Shown here piece after piece: positions 25,669-36,731 of a stretch of DNA of 64,000 nt. The stretch lies in the NCBI RefSeq assembly GCF_963662885.1, contig NZ_OY760059.1, positions 1,178,001-1,242,000 on the forward strand, in the 5' to 3' direction. This DNA comes from an uncultured Pseudodesulfovibrio sp. Its GTDB lineage: Bacteria > Desulfobacterota > Desulfovibrionia > Desulfovibrionales > Desulfovibrionaceae. The first letter of the stretch is position 1; every line of letters starts with the position of its first letter. The translations under genes were made by a program, and so were the position numbers. The notes beneath the pieces were generated by a model, which was not told where the DNA came from, searched no databases, and saw only the letters and a list, made by a program, of their open reading frames with translations.

Positions 25669-26730
25669 ATGAGCGAAAGCGCCAAGCGATCCCAGGCATA
25701 CACCGAAGCCGGTGTGGATATAGAAGCGGGCAACGAATTCGTCCGCCGCATCAAGGACATGGTCAAGTCCACCTTCACGCCCGGCGTGGCCACGGACATC
25801 GGCGGCTTCGGCGGCCTGTTCAAGCCCGAAATCGCGGGTATGGAGGCCCCCATGCTGGTGGCCGGAACCGACGGCGTGGGCACCAAGCTCAAGCTGGCCT
25901 TCATGTTCGACCGCCACGACACCGTGGGCATCGACCTGGTGGCCATGTCGGTCAACGACGTGCTCGTTCAGGGCGCGGCACCGCTTTTCTTCCTCGACTA
26001 TTTCGCCACCGGCAAGCTCGAACCCGGCGTTGCCGCCCAGGTGGTCTCCGGCGTGTGCGAGGGCTGCCGCCAGTCCGCCTGCGCTCTGCTCGGCGGCGAG
26101 ACCGCCGAAATGCCGGGGTTCTATCCCGACGGTGAATACGACCTGTCCGGTTTTGCCGTGGGCATGGTCGACACCCCCAAGCTGGTCACCGGCAAGGAGA
26201 TCGCCCCGGGCGACGTGCTTATCGGCCTGGCCTCCTCGGGCGTGCATTCCAACGGTTGGTCTCTGGTGCGCAAAATTCTCGGCGAGTCCGGCTTGGCCCA
26301 CGAAGACACTTTCCCCGGCACCGACAAGACCGTGGCCGAGGTGCTCATCGAGCCGACCAAGATCTACGTCCGTCCTGTCCTCGAGCTGCTCAGCGCAATG
26401 CCCGTAAAGGGCATGGTCCACGTCACCGGCGGTGGGTTCTACGACAACGTGCCCCGCGTCCTGCCCGAGAACGTGACCGCCTCCTTCCAGTTCGGCTCCT
26501 GGCCCATGCTTCCGGTCTTCGAATGGATCAAGGCCCAGGGCGATCTGTCCTGGCCCGAGATGCTGCAGATCTTCAACTGCTCCATCGGCTACATCCTCAT
26601 CGTCGACCCGGCGCATGCCGACGAGGCCCTGGAAAAGCTCGACGCCCGCGACGACGTCGAAGCCTACCGCATCGGTGAAATCACCAAACGTCAGGAAGCC
26701 GCCGAACAGGTCGAGGTGGTCTTCCCGTAG
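25669..26730 (+). CDS. purM: Phosphoribosylformylglycinamidine cyclo-ligase PurM
   Basis: The AIR synthetase of purine biosynthesis, closing the imidazole ring with ATP. The 353-aa protein has YTEAGVDIEAGNEFV, AGTDGVGTKLKLAF, GIDLVAMSVNDVLVQGAAPLFFLDYFA and GGETAEMPGFYPDGEYDLSGFAVG, all typical of PurM. AGGAGAG precedes the ATG. It is monocistronic and followed by a perfect palindromic terminator. Confidence 0.97.
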   Translation: MSESAKRSQAYTEAGVDIEAGNEFVRRIKDMVKSTFTPGVATDIGGFGGLFKPEIAGMEAPMLVAGTDGVGTKLKLAFMFDRHDTVGIDLVAMSVNDVLVQGAAPLFFLDYFATGKLEPGVAAQVVSGVCEGCRQSACALLGGETAEMPGFYPDGEYDLSGFAVGMVDTPKLVTGKEIAPGDVLIGLASSGVHSNGWSLVRKILGESGLAHEDTFPGTDKTVAEVLIEPTKIYVRPVLELLSAMPVKGMVHVTGGGFYDNVPRVLPENVTASFQFGSWPMLPVFEWIKAQGDLSWPEMLQIFNCSIGYILIVDPAHADEALEKLDARDDVEAYRIGEITKRQEAAEQVEVVFP

Positions 26731-26748
26731 TTGGGATCGTATAGTTCA

Positions 26749-26788
26749 TAAAAAAGGGCCGCTCCTCGAGGAGCGGCCCTTTTTTTGT
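26749..26788. terminator. Perfectly palindromic terminator after purM
   Basis: AAAAAAGGGCCGCTCCTC is followed directly by its exact complement ending in seven T. It works in either direction. Confidence 0.92.
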
Positions 26789-26889
26789 GCCTCCGGCGGC
26801 CGGGGGAAGGGGAGAGGGAAACCCTTTGAGAAAAGGGTTTCCCTCTCCCCTTCCCCCGAACCCCCATCCCCTCTCCCTCCCCAAACTTT
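26789..26889 (+). repeat. REP-like palindromic element, copy A
   Basis: Begins GCCTCCGGCGGCC, then a 26-bp perfect stem (26802-26827 with 26832-26857, loop GAGA; inner end AAACCCTTT/AAAGGGTTT), and ends near CCAAACTTT at 26881-26889. It starts right at the end of the purM terminator. Confidence 0.72.
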
Positions 26890-27019
26890 ATCTATGCGCA
26901 TTCGCGCGTGTGAGGGCGCGCGGAATGTCGTGCGTTCGAACAGCAAAGGGAGGGGCTGGGAAAATTGAAGTGAGAAAAAACGGATTGTGCGGACGCACGG
27001 CCTTGCCGCAGGCACACAA

Positions 27020-27084
27020 AAAGTTTGGAAGGGGAGTCCAGAGGGGAAACTTTTCCAAAAGTTTCCCCTCTGGCCGCCGGAGGC
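27020..27084 (-). repeat. REP-like palindromic element, copy B (inverted to copy A)
   Basis: On the minus strand it begins with the same 13 bases GCCTCCGGCGGCC (27084-27072). A 17-bp perfect stem follows (27073-27057 with 27054-27038, inner end AAACTTTT), then CTCCCCTT and CCAAACTTT (27028-27020). It has the same layout as copy A but different stem sequence, and faces it across 130 bp. Confidence 0.72.
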
Positions 27085-27098
27085 ATTCTTCCTCCGGG

Positions 27099-28361
27099 CT
27101 ATCCCAAATATGGGTTGAAGTAGCCGTATTCGATCCAGGGCAGGGCTTTTTTCAGGCGTTTCTTGAAGTTGTTGAAGCCCATGGACGGGGAGTGGCCGAA
27201 GGGTTCCATGAGCTTGAGGTAGAGTTCGGGGTCGAGGTTGAGGTTGCGCAGCTGGATGAAATCGTAGCGGCAGGTCTCGCCCAGTTCGACCAAGGCGTCA
27301 AACTCCTCTTCGGTGTCGGTGATGCCAGGGAAGAAGAGCAGGTTGAGGGACACGAACAGCCCGACGTCGTGCGCCTTGCAGATGGTTTCACGCACGTCCT
27401 CGAAAGTGTAGCCCTTGGGCCTGTAGTATGCCTCGTAGGGGCCTTTGCGGGCGGAATTCAGGCTGACCCGGATGGAGTTGACCCCGGCGATCTTGAGCGC
27501 GGGCATGGCCTGATGGCGCGAGCCGTTGGTGTTGACGTTGACCGTGCCCAGACCGCCCTCGCGGCGATACTGGGTGATCGACTCGCAGATCAGCTCGGCC
27601 TCGAGCAGAGGCTCGCCTTCGCAGCCCTGGCCAAAGGAAAATATGGGACGGCGTTCACGCGATTCGTGGCGGCGCATGATCTGGACGATCTCGTCCGCGG
27701 TGGGCCGAAACGAGATGCGGCACTGCGGGGACGGGAAGCCGGACTCCTCGGGTTGGTACGAGATACAGCCGACGCAGGCGGCGTTGCACACCTGGGAGGT
27801 GGGCAGCGGACATTCGAACCGGCCCAGAGCCAGGTTCTTGGCCGCCGGGCAGCCGCTGGTCAGGGCGCAGCCGGCCAAGTGGTTGACCAGCCGGTTTTCG
27901 GGCATTGCTGAGAGCAGTTCGTGCGCGCCCGCCTCGATGCGGTCGGGCGGGATGTGGGTGAAGACCTGTCGCTGGTCTTCGTCCACCTTCTTGGCGCAGA
28001 CCCAGAACTTGCCGTTGGCGTAGCCGATGGCCGCGTAGGAGAGCAGGGGCAGGATCGGGGCGTCGTCGTCGGACTCGTAGGCTGCGACGCCGGTGACCGT
28101 GTGTGCCGGACAGGCGAACGCGGCCACGGCCAGTTCTTCCATGACCTCGGCCTGTCCGTCCTCCTGGCTGTAGCCCATGGCATGCCTGCCCGGGAGCATG
28201 AAGAATTCGGACTCATCGGGCAGGGGCATGATCTCGTCGGGCCGGGGCAGGCCGAACTCGTCGCCCCGTCGGACCATCAGCAGCAGGTCGGGATGATCGA
28301 AAATTTCTCCTTCAGGGGAGGCGAACAGCATGCGAGGCTGCGGTTTCTTCTTGGATGGCAT
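27099..28361 (-). CDS. Radical SAM protein, unassigned substrate
   Basis: A 420-aa protein with an N-terminal domain of about 185 residues and a radical SAM domain whose cluster motif is C192-x3-C196-x2-C199 (VCNAACVGCISYQ). Further segments are FSFGQGCEGEPLLEAELI, GLGTVNVNTNGSRHQAMPAL, SIRVSLNSARKGPYEAYYRP and FPGITDTEEEFDALVEL. The layout resembles tungsten-pterin or peptide-modifying radical SAM enzymes, but no specific family is certain. Extra Cys at 165, 171 and 184 might hold a second cluster. No partner gene is adjacent. Confidence 0.8.
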   Translation of the reverse strand: MPSKKKPQPRMLFASPEGEIFDHPDLLLMVRRGDEFGLPRPDEIMPLPDESEFFMLPGRHAMGYSQEDGQAEVMEELAVAAFACPAHTVTGVAAYESDDDAPILPLLSYAAIGYANGKFWVCAKKVDEDQRQVFTHIPPDRIEAGAHELLSAMPENRLVNHLAGCALTSGCPAAKNLALGRFECPLPTSQVCNAACVGCISYQPEESGFPSPQCRISFRPTADEIVQIMRRHESRERRPIFSFGQGCEGEPLLEAELICESITQYRREGGLGTVNVNTNGSRHQAMPALKIAGVNSIRVSLNSARKGPYEAYYRPKGYTFEDVRETICKAHDVGLFVSLNLLFFPGITDTEEEFDALVELGETCRYDFIQLRNLNLDPELYLKLMEPFGHSPSMGFNNFKKRLKKALPWIEYGYFNPYLG

Positions 28362-28473
28362 AGTGAAGGTATCCTAGGGCCAAATCTGCGCCCGGGCAAG
28401 AAATGAATGGGATTTTTCCCCTGATCGACGCAAAGCCGGGTGCTTTTGGCACAAAAGCTCGCGAGCCAACGTG

Positions 28474-28505
28474 AAAAGGTCGGCATCCTTTCGGATACCG
28501 ACCTT
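28474..28505 (-). terminator. Terminator after rplM-rpsI
   Basis: AAGGTCGGTATCC/GGATGCCGACCTT stem with a short loop and TTTT on the minus strand. Another small hairpin, GCTTTTG-GCA-CAAAAGC, lies at 28442-28458. Confidence 0.85.
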
Positions 28506-28532
28506 GGGTGGTCTGGGTGTCCCAGTCTCGGC

Positions 28533-28922
28533 TTAACGCTTGGAGAACTGGAAGGAGGCGCGGGCGCCGCGGAGACCGTACTTTTTGCGCTCTTTCTTAC
28601 GAGCATCGCGGGTCAGGAGACCGGCGGGCTTCAGAACGGCGCGCAGTTCCGGGTCCAGGGCGCAGAGGGCGCGGGAAATACCGTGGCGCAGGGCCTCGGC
28701 CTGTCCGGACACGCCGCCGCCAGAGCAGTTGGCCTTGATGTCGAAGCGATCGAGCATCTTGACCAGCTTCAGAGGCTGCTGAACAACCATCTGCAGGGTC
28801 TTGCGGGGGAAGTAGTCCTCGAAGGGACGGCCGTTGACGGTGATCTGGCCGGTACCAGCGTAAAGGCGGGTACGGGAGATCGCATTCTTACGTTTGCCAG
28901 TGGCGTAGGTGAAATCGCTCAT
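28533..28922 (-). CDS. rpsI: Ribosomal protein S9
   Basis: Small-subunit ribosomal protein, 129 aa. It shows FTYATGKRKNAISRTRL at the start, a GGGVSGQAEALRHGISRAL core and the invariant basic C-terminus LTRDARKKERKKYGLRGARASFQFSKR that reaches the P site. It follows rplM by 12 bp, the classical L13-S9 operon. Confidence 0.98.
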   Translation of the reverse strand: MSDFTYATGKRKNAISRTRLYAGTGQITVNGRPFEDYFPRKTLQMVVQQPLKLVKMLDRFDIKANCSGGGVSGQAEALRHGISRALCALDPELRAVLKPAGLLTRDARKKERKKYGLRGARASFQFSKR

Positions 28923-28934
28923 GATAATCCCCGA

Positions 28935-29363
28935 TTAGAAATCCAGAGTTTTGGGAGCCTGGGCCGCGTGCGGGTGCTCGGGACCAGCATAGACCTTCAG
29001 CTTCTTGAGCTGCTGGGCGGCCAGCTTGTTCTTGGGCAGCATACCCTTGACAGCGGCAGTGATGACGTTCTCGGGCTTGATGTCCAACATCTGGCGGAGA
29101 GTCTTTTCCTTGAGGCCGCCGGGATGGTTGGTGTGCTTGTAGTACATCTTGGCGTCCATCTTCTGACCGGTGACTTTGATCTTCTCGGCGTTGATGACCA
29201 CCACGAAGTCGCCCATATCCATGTGGGGGGCGAACTCAGGCTTGTGCTTGCCGCGCAGACGGTTGGTGATCTCGGTGGCCAGACGGCCCAGGATCTTGTC
29301 CGTGGCGTCGACAACGAACCATTCGCGGTTCGCGTCTTCCGGCTTCGGGCTATATGTCTTCAT
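28935..29363 (-). CDS. rplM: Ribosomal protein L13
   Basis: Large-subunit ribosomal protein, 142 aa. It has WFVVDATDKILGRLATEITNRLRGKHKPEFAPHMDMGDFVVVINAEKI, YYKHTNHPGGLKEKTLRQML and VKGMLPKNKLAAQQLKKLKVYAGPEHPHAAQ. First gene of the L13-S9 operon; CAAGGAG precedes the ATG. Confidence 0.98.
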   Translation of the reverse strand: MKTYSPKPEDANREWFVVDATDKILGRLATEITNRLRGKHKPEFAPHMDMGDFVVVINAEKIKVTGQKMDAKMYYKHTNHPGGLKEKTLRQMLDIKPENVITAAVKGMLPKNKLAAQQLKKLKVYAGPEHPHAAQAPKTLDF

Positions 29364-29396
29364 AAAAATGCTCCTTGCAAATTCTCAAGAAGGGGA

Positions 29397-29425
29397 CCTT
29401 TACGGGCATTGAGCCCGCCTGTCAA
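29397..29425 (-). promoter_or_regulatory. Candidate promoter of rplM-rpsI
   Basis: On the minus strand TTGACA, 17 nt, TAAAGG. The spacer contains the dyad CGGGC-TCAAT-GCCCG. The -10 is a weak match. The rest of the 311-bp gap between rplM and the PAP2 gene shows nothing further. Confidence 0.45.
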
Positions 29426-29674
29426 CCCATTTCAACTATATATGAGTGGTCGCGCGATCAGGACGCCGGACCCGGGAGAACGGGGTTGTAACGGGTTGTT
29501 CTCCTAAGCCGGTGTACAGACCGGGAAGAGGTACTTACCTGAAAAGGGAATGGCCCACAAGCTTTTTGTTGGTCTATATCGTTGACGCGGGGCAGTCGTG
29601 AAAGGGGGCAGGGTGGACTTTTTTCCGCGAATGTGTTGATGGATGCAAGTAAATATCAATTTCCCGGAGTTAGC

Positions 29675-30745
29675 ATGACGAGAATCCAAGAAGCCGAGGC
29701 GCGGTCTTCCCTGTATCGGGAACTGCTCAACGGGTTTCGGGTCCACATCCCATTCATTGCCTATATCCTCTGCTACATGGCCCTGCTGATCATGGTGGCG
29801 TATCTTCAAGGCAGGACCGAAGTCATTCGGTTCAATATGTACGACGTCCTGCCGATCGGGTCGCTTATCTTCATCCTGGCCTATTTTCTCGGGCGGACGC
29901 TGAACATAGTCATTGTCGAGCGGCCTGCGGGCATGGGGCGGTATATCGCCAATGACATCCGCCAGCATATTCGGGAACGGCTTCCCATAGCGTTGCCGGT
30001 GATGGTTTTCCTGCCGCTGTTCATGTCCACATTCACCGCTTTCAAGGTGTTGATTCCGGTCAACAACCCCTACTCCTGGGACGCCACCTTCGCCGCCCTG
30101 GACGCTTTTATCCACGGCGGGGTGCAGCCTTGGCAGTTGACGCATGCGCTGATCAATGGTCCCCAGGCGACCTTTTACGTCAATTTCGCCTACAACGCCT
30201 GGTTCTTCACCATGTTCACCGTGATAAACTGGATGGCCTTCAGCATCGAGAAACCCCGCCTGCGGATGCAGTTCCTTCTGGCCTTCATCATGACGTGGTC
30301 CCTCCTGGGCTCCGGCCTGGGCACATTGTTGTCTTCGGTCGGGCCTTGTTATCTTGAACGCCTCACAGGCGCGGACACGTATGCCCCGCTCATGGCGCAT
30401 TTGCACCAGCTGAGTGAGGTCAGGCCCATCTGGGCTTTGGGGACACAGGACATGCTGTGGAATTCCTTTTCCAGCAAGGAAATCATACTCGGGAGCGGCA
30501 TTTCGGCCATGCCGAGCATGCACGTGGCTTCGGCTCTGCTTTTCGCCCTGGTGGGGTGCCGGAGCAACTGGGTGTTCGGCACCATTTTGAGCGTTTTCTT
30601 CCTTTGTATTCTCGTCGGCTCCGTGCATCTGGGCTGGCACTATGCAGTGGATGGCTATGTCTCCATCGTTTTGACCCTGGTGATTTGGTGGGCTGTCGGG
30701 CGAATGGTAGGGCGCCTGTTGCCGGAAGATCCCGCTCCGGCCTGA
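29675..30745 (+). CDS. PAP2-superfamily membrane protein (inositolphosphotransferase/phosphatase-like)
   Basis: A 356-aa protein with about eight membrane segments. The C-terminal part holds PAP2 catalytic motifs: SAMPSMHVASALLFA (the PSMH motif) and GSVHLGWHYAVDGYVSI (HxxxxxxD). The long N-terminal membrane part resembles Aur1/PAP2_3-type enzymes that transfer or remove phospho-head groups of lipids. CGGAG before the ATG at 29675 sets the start. It acts in the membrane; substrate unknown. Confidence 0.82.
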   Translation: MTRIQEAEARSSLYRELLNGFRVHIPFIAYILCYMALLIMVAYLQGRTEVIRFNMYDVLPIGSLIFILAYFLGRTLNIVIVERPAGMGRYIANDIRQHIRERLPIALPVMVFLPLFMSTFTAFKVLIPVNNPYSWDATFAALDAFIHGGVQPWQLTHALINGPQATFYVNFAYNAWFFTMFTVINWMAFSIEKPRLRMQFLLAFIMTWSLLGSGLGTLLSSVGPCYLERLTGADTYAPLMAHLHQLSEVRPIWALGTQDMLWNSFSSKEIILGSGISAMPSMHVASALLFALVGCRSNWVFGTILSVFFLCILVGSVHLGWHYAVDGYVSIVLTLVIWWAVGRMVGRLLPEDPAPA

Positions 30746-30783
30746 TGAGAGATCGGTGTACCCGCCGAGGAAAGCACAAAAGA

Positions 30784-30815
30784 AAAACCCGGGCCAAATG
30801 GCCCGGGTTTTTTTG
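30784..30815. terminator. Bidirectional terminator between PAP2 gene and alaS
   Basis: AAAACCCGGGCCA/TGGCCCGGGTTTT stem and a seven-T run. Confidence 0.88.
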
Positions 30816-30836
30816 TTGATCGGATCAGACGGCTGA

Positions 30837-33485
<2,649 letters not shown>

Positions 33486-33514
33486 GTTCTCCAGAGAAAG
33501 GTATTACCGATATA

Positions 33515-33548
33515 AAAGCGCCCCGGGGCTTGCGGCCCGGGGCGCTCG
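33515..33548 (-). terminator. Terminator of recA
   Basis: GCGCCCCGGG/CCCGGGGCGC stem with an 8-nt loop, followed by TTTT on the minus strand. It separates recA from alaS. Confidence 0.82.
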
Positions 33549-33567
33549 TTTCGGGCTGAAAGTCGGG

Positions 33568-34626
33568 TTATTCGCCAGCGTCCGGCGCGGCTTCGGCCTC
33601 GGTCTCAGGCACATCGCGGAATCCGAGGTGGGTCATGAGATCCTCCTCGATGGCGTGGGCCAGGTCCGGGTTGTCCGTAAGCAGGGCGCGGACGTTTTCC
33701 TTGCCCTGGCCGAGCTTCTCGGAGCCGTAGGCGAACCAGGAGCCGGATTTGTCTATGATGCCGTTGTCAACGCCCATGTCGATGAGCTCTCCCATGCGGG
33801 AGATGCCCTGACCGTACAGAACGTCCACCTCGGCCTGCCGGAAGGGCGGGGCCACCTTGTTCTTGACCACCTTGATGCGGGCGCGGATGCCGTAGGCCTC
33901 GTCCTTGTCCTTGAGGGTCTGGATGCGGCGGATGTCCAGGCGGCAGGATGCGTAGAACTTGAGCGCGTTGCCGCCGGAGGTGGTCTCCGGGTTACCGTAG
34001 CCGGTCATGCCGATCTTCATGCGGATCTGGTTGATGAAGATGACCACGCAGTTGGACTTGTGAATGGTACCGGTCAGTTTTCTGAGGGCGTGGGACATGA
34101 GCCGCGCCTGGCCGCCCACCTGGGTCTCGCCCATCTGGCCTTCGAGTTCGGACTGCGGGATGAGCGCGGCCACCGAGTCGATGACGATGACGTCCAGGGC
34201 GCCGGAGCGGACCAGCAGGTCCGCGATTTCGAGCGCCTGTTCGCCGTAGTCGGGCTGGGAGATGAGCAGGTCGTCGGTCTTGACGCCCAGCCGTTTGGCG
34301 TAGCCAGGGTCGAGTGCGTGTTCGGCATCGACGAAAGCGGCCGAGCCGCCGGCCTTCTGGGCCTGAGCGATGATGTGCAGGGCCAGGGTGGTCTTACCCG
34401 AAGATTCGGGGCCGAAAATTTCGATGACACGGCCGCGCGGAACGCCGCCGATGCCCAGGGCAATGTCCAGGCCGATGGAACCGGTGGGGATGAACGGGAT
34501 GGAATGGGACGCCTCGCCGTCAAGACGCATGATCGAGCCTTTGCCGAACTTGCGTTCAATGGTGGTCAGGGCGGTGCCCAGCGCTTCTTTGCGCAGGGCG
34601 TCGGGGTCTACGGCTTTACGAGCCAT
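33568..34626 (-). CDS. recA: RecA recombinase
   Basis: DNA strand-exchange protein and SOS coprotease, 352 aa. It shows the Walker A motif GPESSGKTT, FVDAEHALDPGYA, VIVIDSVAALIPQSELEGQMGE, FINQIRMKIGMTGYGNPETTSGGNALKFYAS and an acidic C-terminal tail. The ATG at 34626 follows GGAGGAG. Upstream I see the palindrome CCATATATATGG (34708-34719) but no box I can firmly assign to LexA. Confidence 0.98.
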   Translation of the reverse strand: MARKAVDPDALRKEALGTALTTIERKFGKGSIMRLDGEASHSIPFIPTGSIGLDIALGIGGVPRGRVIEIFGPESSGKTTLALHIIAQAQKAGGSAAFVDAEHALDPGYAKRLGVKTDDLLISQPDYGEQALEIADLLVRSGALDVIVIDSVAALIPQSELEGQMGETQVGGQARLMSHALRKLTGTIHKSNCVVIFINQIRMKIGMTGYGNPETTSGGNALKFYASCRLDIRRIQTLKDKDEAYGIRARIKVVKNKVAPPFRQAEVDVLYGQGISRMGELIDMGVDNGIIDKSGSWFAYGSEKLGQGKENVRALLTDNPDLAHAIEEDLMTHLGFRDVPETEAEAAPDAGE

Positions 34627-34852
34627 GGGATCTCCTCCGGAATTTACGGGCGGCAACAAACGAGCAACACGTTCAGATACCAGATACGCCCTTCGCGGGC
34701 AACACCCATATATATGGATAAAAAATCACGGCCGTGCAGATGGTTGCACTGTAAAAACCGGTGTGCCCGTCAGCCTGTGGCGTTCGCTATAACGGGGTTG
34801 CGGGGGAATTTGGCCCTCGGTAGGGTGGAGCATGGACAACTGGAGAGGCGCG

Positions 34853-35620
34853 ATGAAAAAGAGGTTCGAACGCTTGCGCGGGGCGCTGATTGGAGCGTGT
34901 CTGGCCGTTTGTCTTTTCGCGGGGGTGGCCGGTGCCCAGGGGCCTGTCTTCGAGGTGGCGGCATACCTGTTGCCGCCCGTTTCCTATCAGGACGAGGACG
35001 GCGTACTGCATGGCAAGAACGTGGACATGATCGCACGGATTCTCTCGGCCATGGGGTACACGCCCAGGTTCAAGGTCATGCCGATCCGGCGCTGCCTGGA
35101 GGCCATGCGGGACGGGGCCGTGCCCATGATGCTCCCTTGCGTGGTCAGTATCGAGCGGCAGGCCTTCATGCGGTTTTCCGATCCTGTGGACTACATGCAG
35201 ACCGTGCTCTGGAAAAAAGGGGCGGACCCGGCCGGATGCTGGAAAACACTGGACGATCTGGCGGGCCTGCGTATCGGGGTGATCGGGGGCTATTATTACG
35301 GGACCAAGTGGCAGGAGGCCCTTGCCGCCGGTACGTTCCGGGTCGAAGGCAGCATCGGTAGGACTCCCAACAGGACGAATTTTCTCAAGCTCCAGGAGGG
35401 CCGCGTGGACATGGTCGTGTGCGATCTCCGGCTTGGACGTTTCCTGCAGAAATCGAACGCGCCCCTGTTCGACAACATGGTCCCCTGCCCGGGCGAGATC
35501 GGCGAGAGCACGCCCCTGTGCGCCCCCGTCTCCATCAAGTATTTCAAGGAACGCGGCCTTTCGCCGGATGAGTTCCTGGATCGTTTCAACGCCCGGCTCA
35601 AGAATCTGAGCGGCTTTTAG
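34853..35620 (+). CDS. Periplasmic amino-acid-binding-like protein (SBP family 3)
   Basis: A 255-aa exported protein with a signal peptide (RGALIGACLAVCLFAGVAGA) and the type II periplasmic-binding fold: LPPVSYQDEDGVLHGKNVDMIARILSAMGY, CVVSIERQAFMRFSDPVDYMQTVLW, LAGLRIGVIGGYYYGTKW, LQEGRVDMVVCDLRLG. As with the two other binding-protein genes in this window, no ABC permease or ATPase is next to it. GAGAGG precedes the ATG at 34853. Confidence 0.8.
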   Translation: MKKRFERLRGALIGACLAVCLFAGVAGAQGPVFEVAAYLLPPVSYQDEDGVLHGKNVDMIARILSAMGYTPRFKVMPIRRCLEAMRDGAVPMMLPCVVSIERQAFMRFSDPVDYMQTVLWKKGADPAGCWKTLDDLAGLRIGVIGGYYYGTKWQEALAAGTFRVEGSIGRTPNRTNFLKLQEGRVDMVVCDLRLGRFLQKSNAPLFDNMVPCPGEIGESTPLCAPVSIKYFKERGLSPDEFLDRFNARLKNLSGF

Positions 35621-35672
35621 CTCCGTATTGCGGGGTTGCCCTCAGCCACGATCTCACATAAGTGACCCTCCC

Positions 35673-36728
35673 ATGGCGGAACGAAACACATACGACGCAC
35701 TGGCGCTGCTTTCCGGCGGCCTGGATTCCATCCTGGCCACGCGGACGATCATGGACCAGGGACTGACGGTCCTGGGGCTGCACTTTGTCACGCCCTTTTT
35801 CGGCAAACCCCATCTGATACCCTTCTGGCGGGACCACTACGGCATCGAGGCCGTGGAGGTGGACATCCGGCAGGCTTACGTGGACATGATCCTGGACGGT
35901 CCGTCCCAGGGATTCGGCAAGTGGCTCAACCCGTGCATCGACTGCAAGATCATCATGCTCGAACACGCCCACGGCCTGATGGAGACCTACGGCGCGAAGT
36001 TCCTGATTTCCGGCGAGGTCATCGGTCAGCGGCCCATGAGCCAGCGTGAGGACGCGCTCAACCTGATCACGAAACGGGCCGAGGTGCGTGACGTGCTCCT
36101 GCGCCCCCTGTGCGCGAAGAATCTCCCGCCCACTCCCATGGAGGAGTCCGGGCTGGTGGACCGCGAGAAGCTGCACGATTGGTACGGCCGTGGACGCAAG
36201 CCGCAATACGCCCTGGCCGAGCACTACGGGTTTACCGAGATCCCCACCCCGGCGGGCGGCTGCTGCCTGACCGAGGCCCAGGGCGCTGCGCGGTTCGTTG
36301 AGCTCCTGAGTCACCGGGATCGCCCGACCCCCAACGATTTTACTTTGGCCCGCACCGGACGGCAGGTATGGGCCGGGGCGCACTGGCTGGCCTTCGGCCG
36401 GACCTCCGAGGACAATGACGCGCTTACGGCCTGCGCCGAAGAGGGCGACTACGTGTTCAAACTGGCCGACTTCCCAGGCCCGCTGGCCGTGGGCAGGCCG
36501 CTTTCGGGAGACTGGGAGCCGGATGTGATCCGCGATGCCGCCGCACTGATAAGTTCCTATTCCGGCAAGGCGCGCAAGCAGTTCGAGGCTGATGCCGAAC
36601 CCATCCGGGTGACCGTCCGGCGCAAGGGGCTCACCGAGACCGTGGCCGTGGTTCCGGCCCGCGAAACCGCTCTTGGCTGGGCCGAGCCCAAGCCCGAGAT
36701 CGTCCGCGAGTGGAAGAAGGCCGAATAA
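35673..36728 (+). CDS. PP-loop ATPase, thiouridylase-like
   Basis: A 351-aa protein with the N-terminal PP-loop SGGLDS (residues 14-19) of ATP pyrophosphatases, NPCIDCKIIMLEHA (a CxxC also used by MnmA-type enzymes), LISGEVIGQRPMSQREDALN and TPAGGCCLTE. It therefore resembles tRNA sulfur-transfer enzymes (MnmA/ThiI group). The C-terminal ~100 residues (FTLARTGRQVWAGAHWLAFGRTSEDNDAL...) look like the fibronectin-binding/NFACT-R-related module. It is not canonical MnmA; the target is unknown. Confidence 0.75.
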   Translation: MAERNTYDALALLSGGLDSILATRTIMDQGLTVLGLHFVTPFFGKPHLIPFWRDHYGIEAVEVDIRQAYVDMILDGPSQGFGKWLNPCIDCKIIMLEHAHGLMETYGAKFLISGEVIGQRPMSQREDALNLITKRAEVRDVLLRPLCAKNLPPTPMEESGLVDREKLHDWYGRGRKPQYALAEHYGFTEIPTPAGGCCLTEAQGAARFVELLSHRDRPTPNDFTLARTGRQVWAGAHWLAFGRTSEDNDALTACAEEGDYVFKLADFPGPLAVGRPLSGDWEPDVIRDAAALISSYSGKARKQFEADAEPIRVTVRRKGLTETVAVVPARETALGWAEPKPEIVREWKKAE

Positions 36729-36731
36729 CGA

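Noticed and set aside
23877..27084. CRISPR array in the repeat-rich gaps
   Set aside because: The repeats are single palindromes or facing pairs without regularly spaced direct repeats, and no cas gene is present.
34700..34720. CCATATATATGG upstream of recA as a LexA box
   Set aside because: It fits neither the enterobacterial CTGT-N8-ACAG nor other SOS boxes that I know; more likely part of the promoter.
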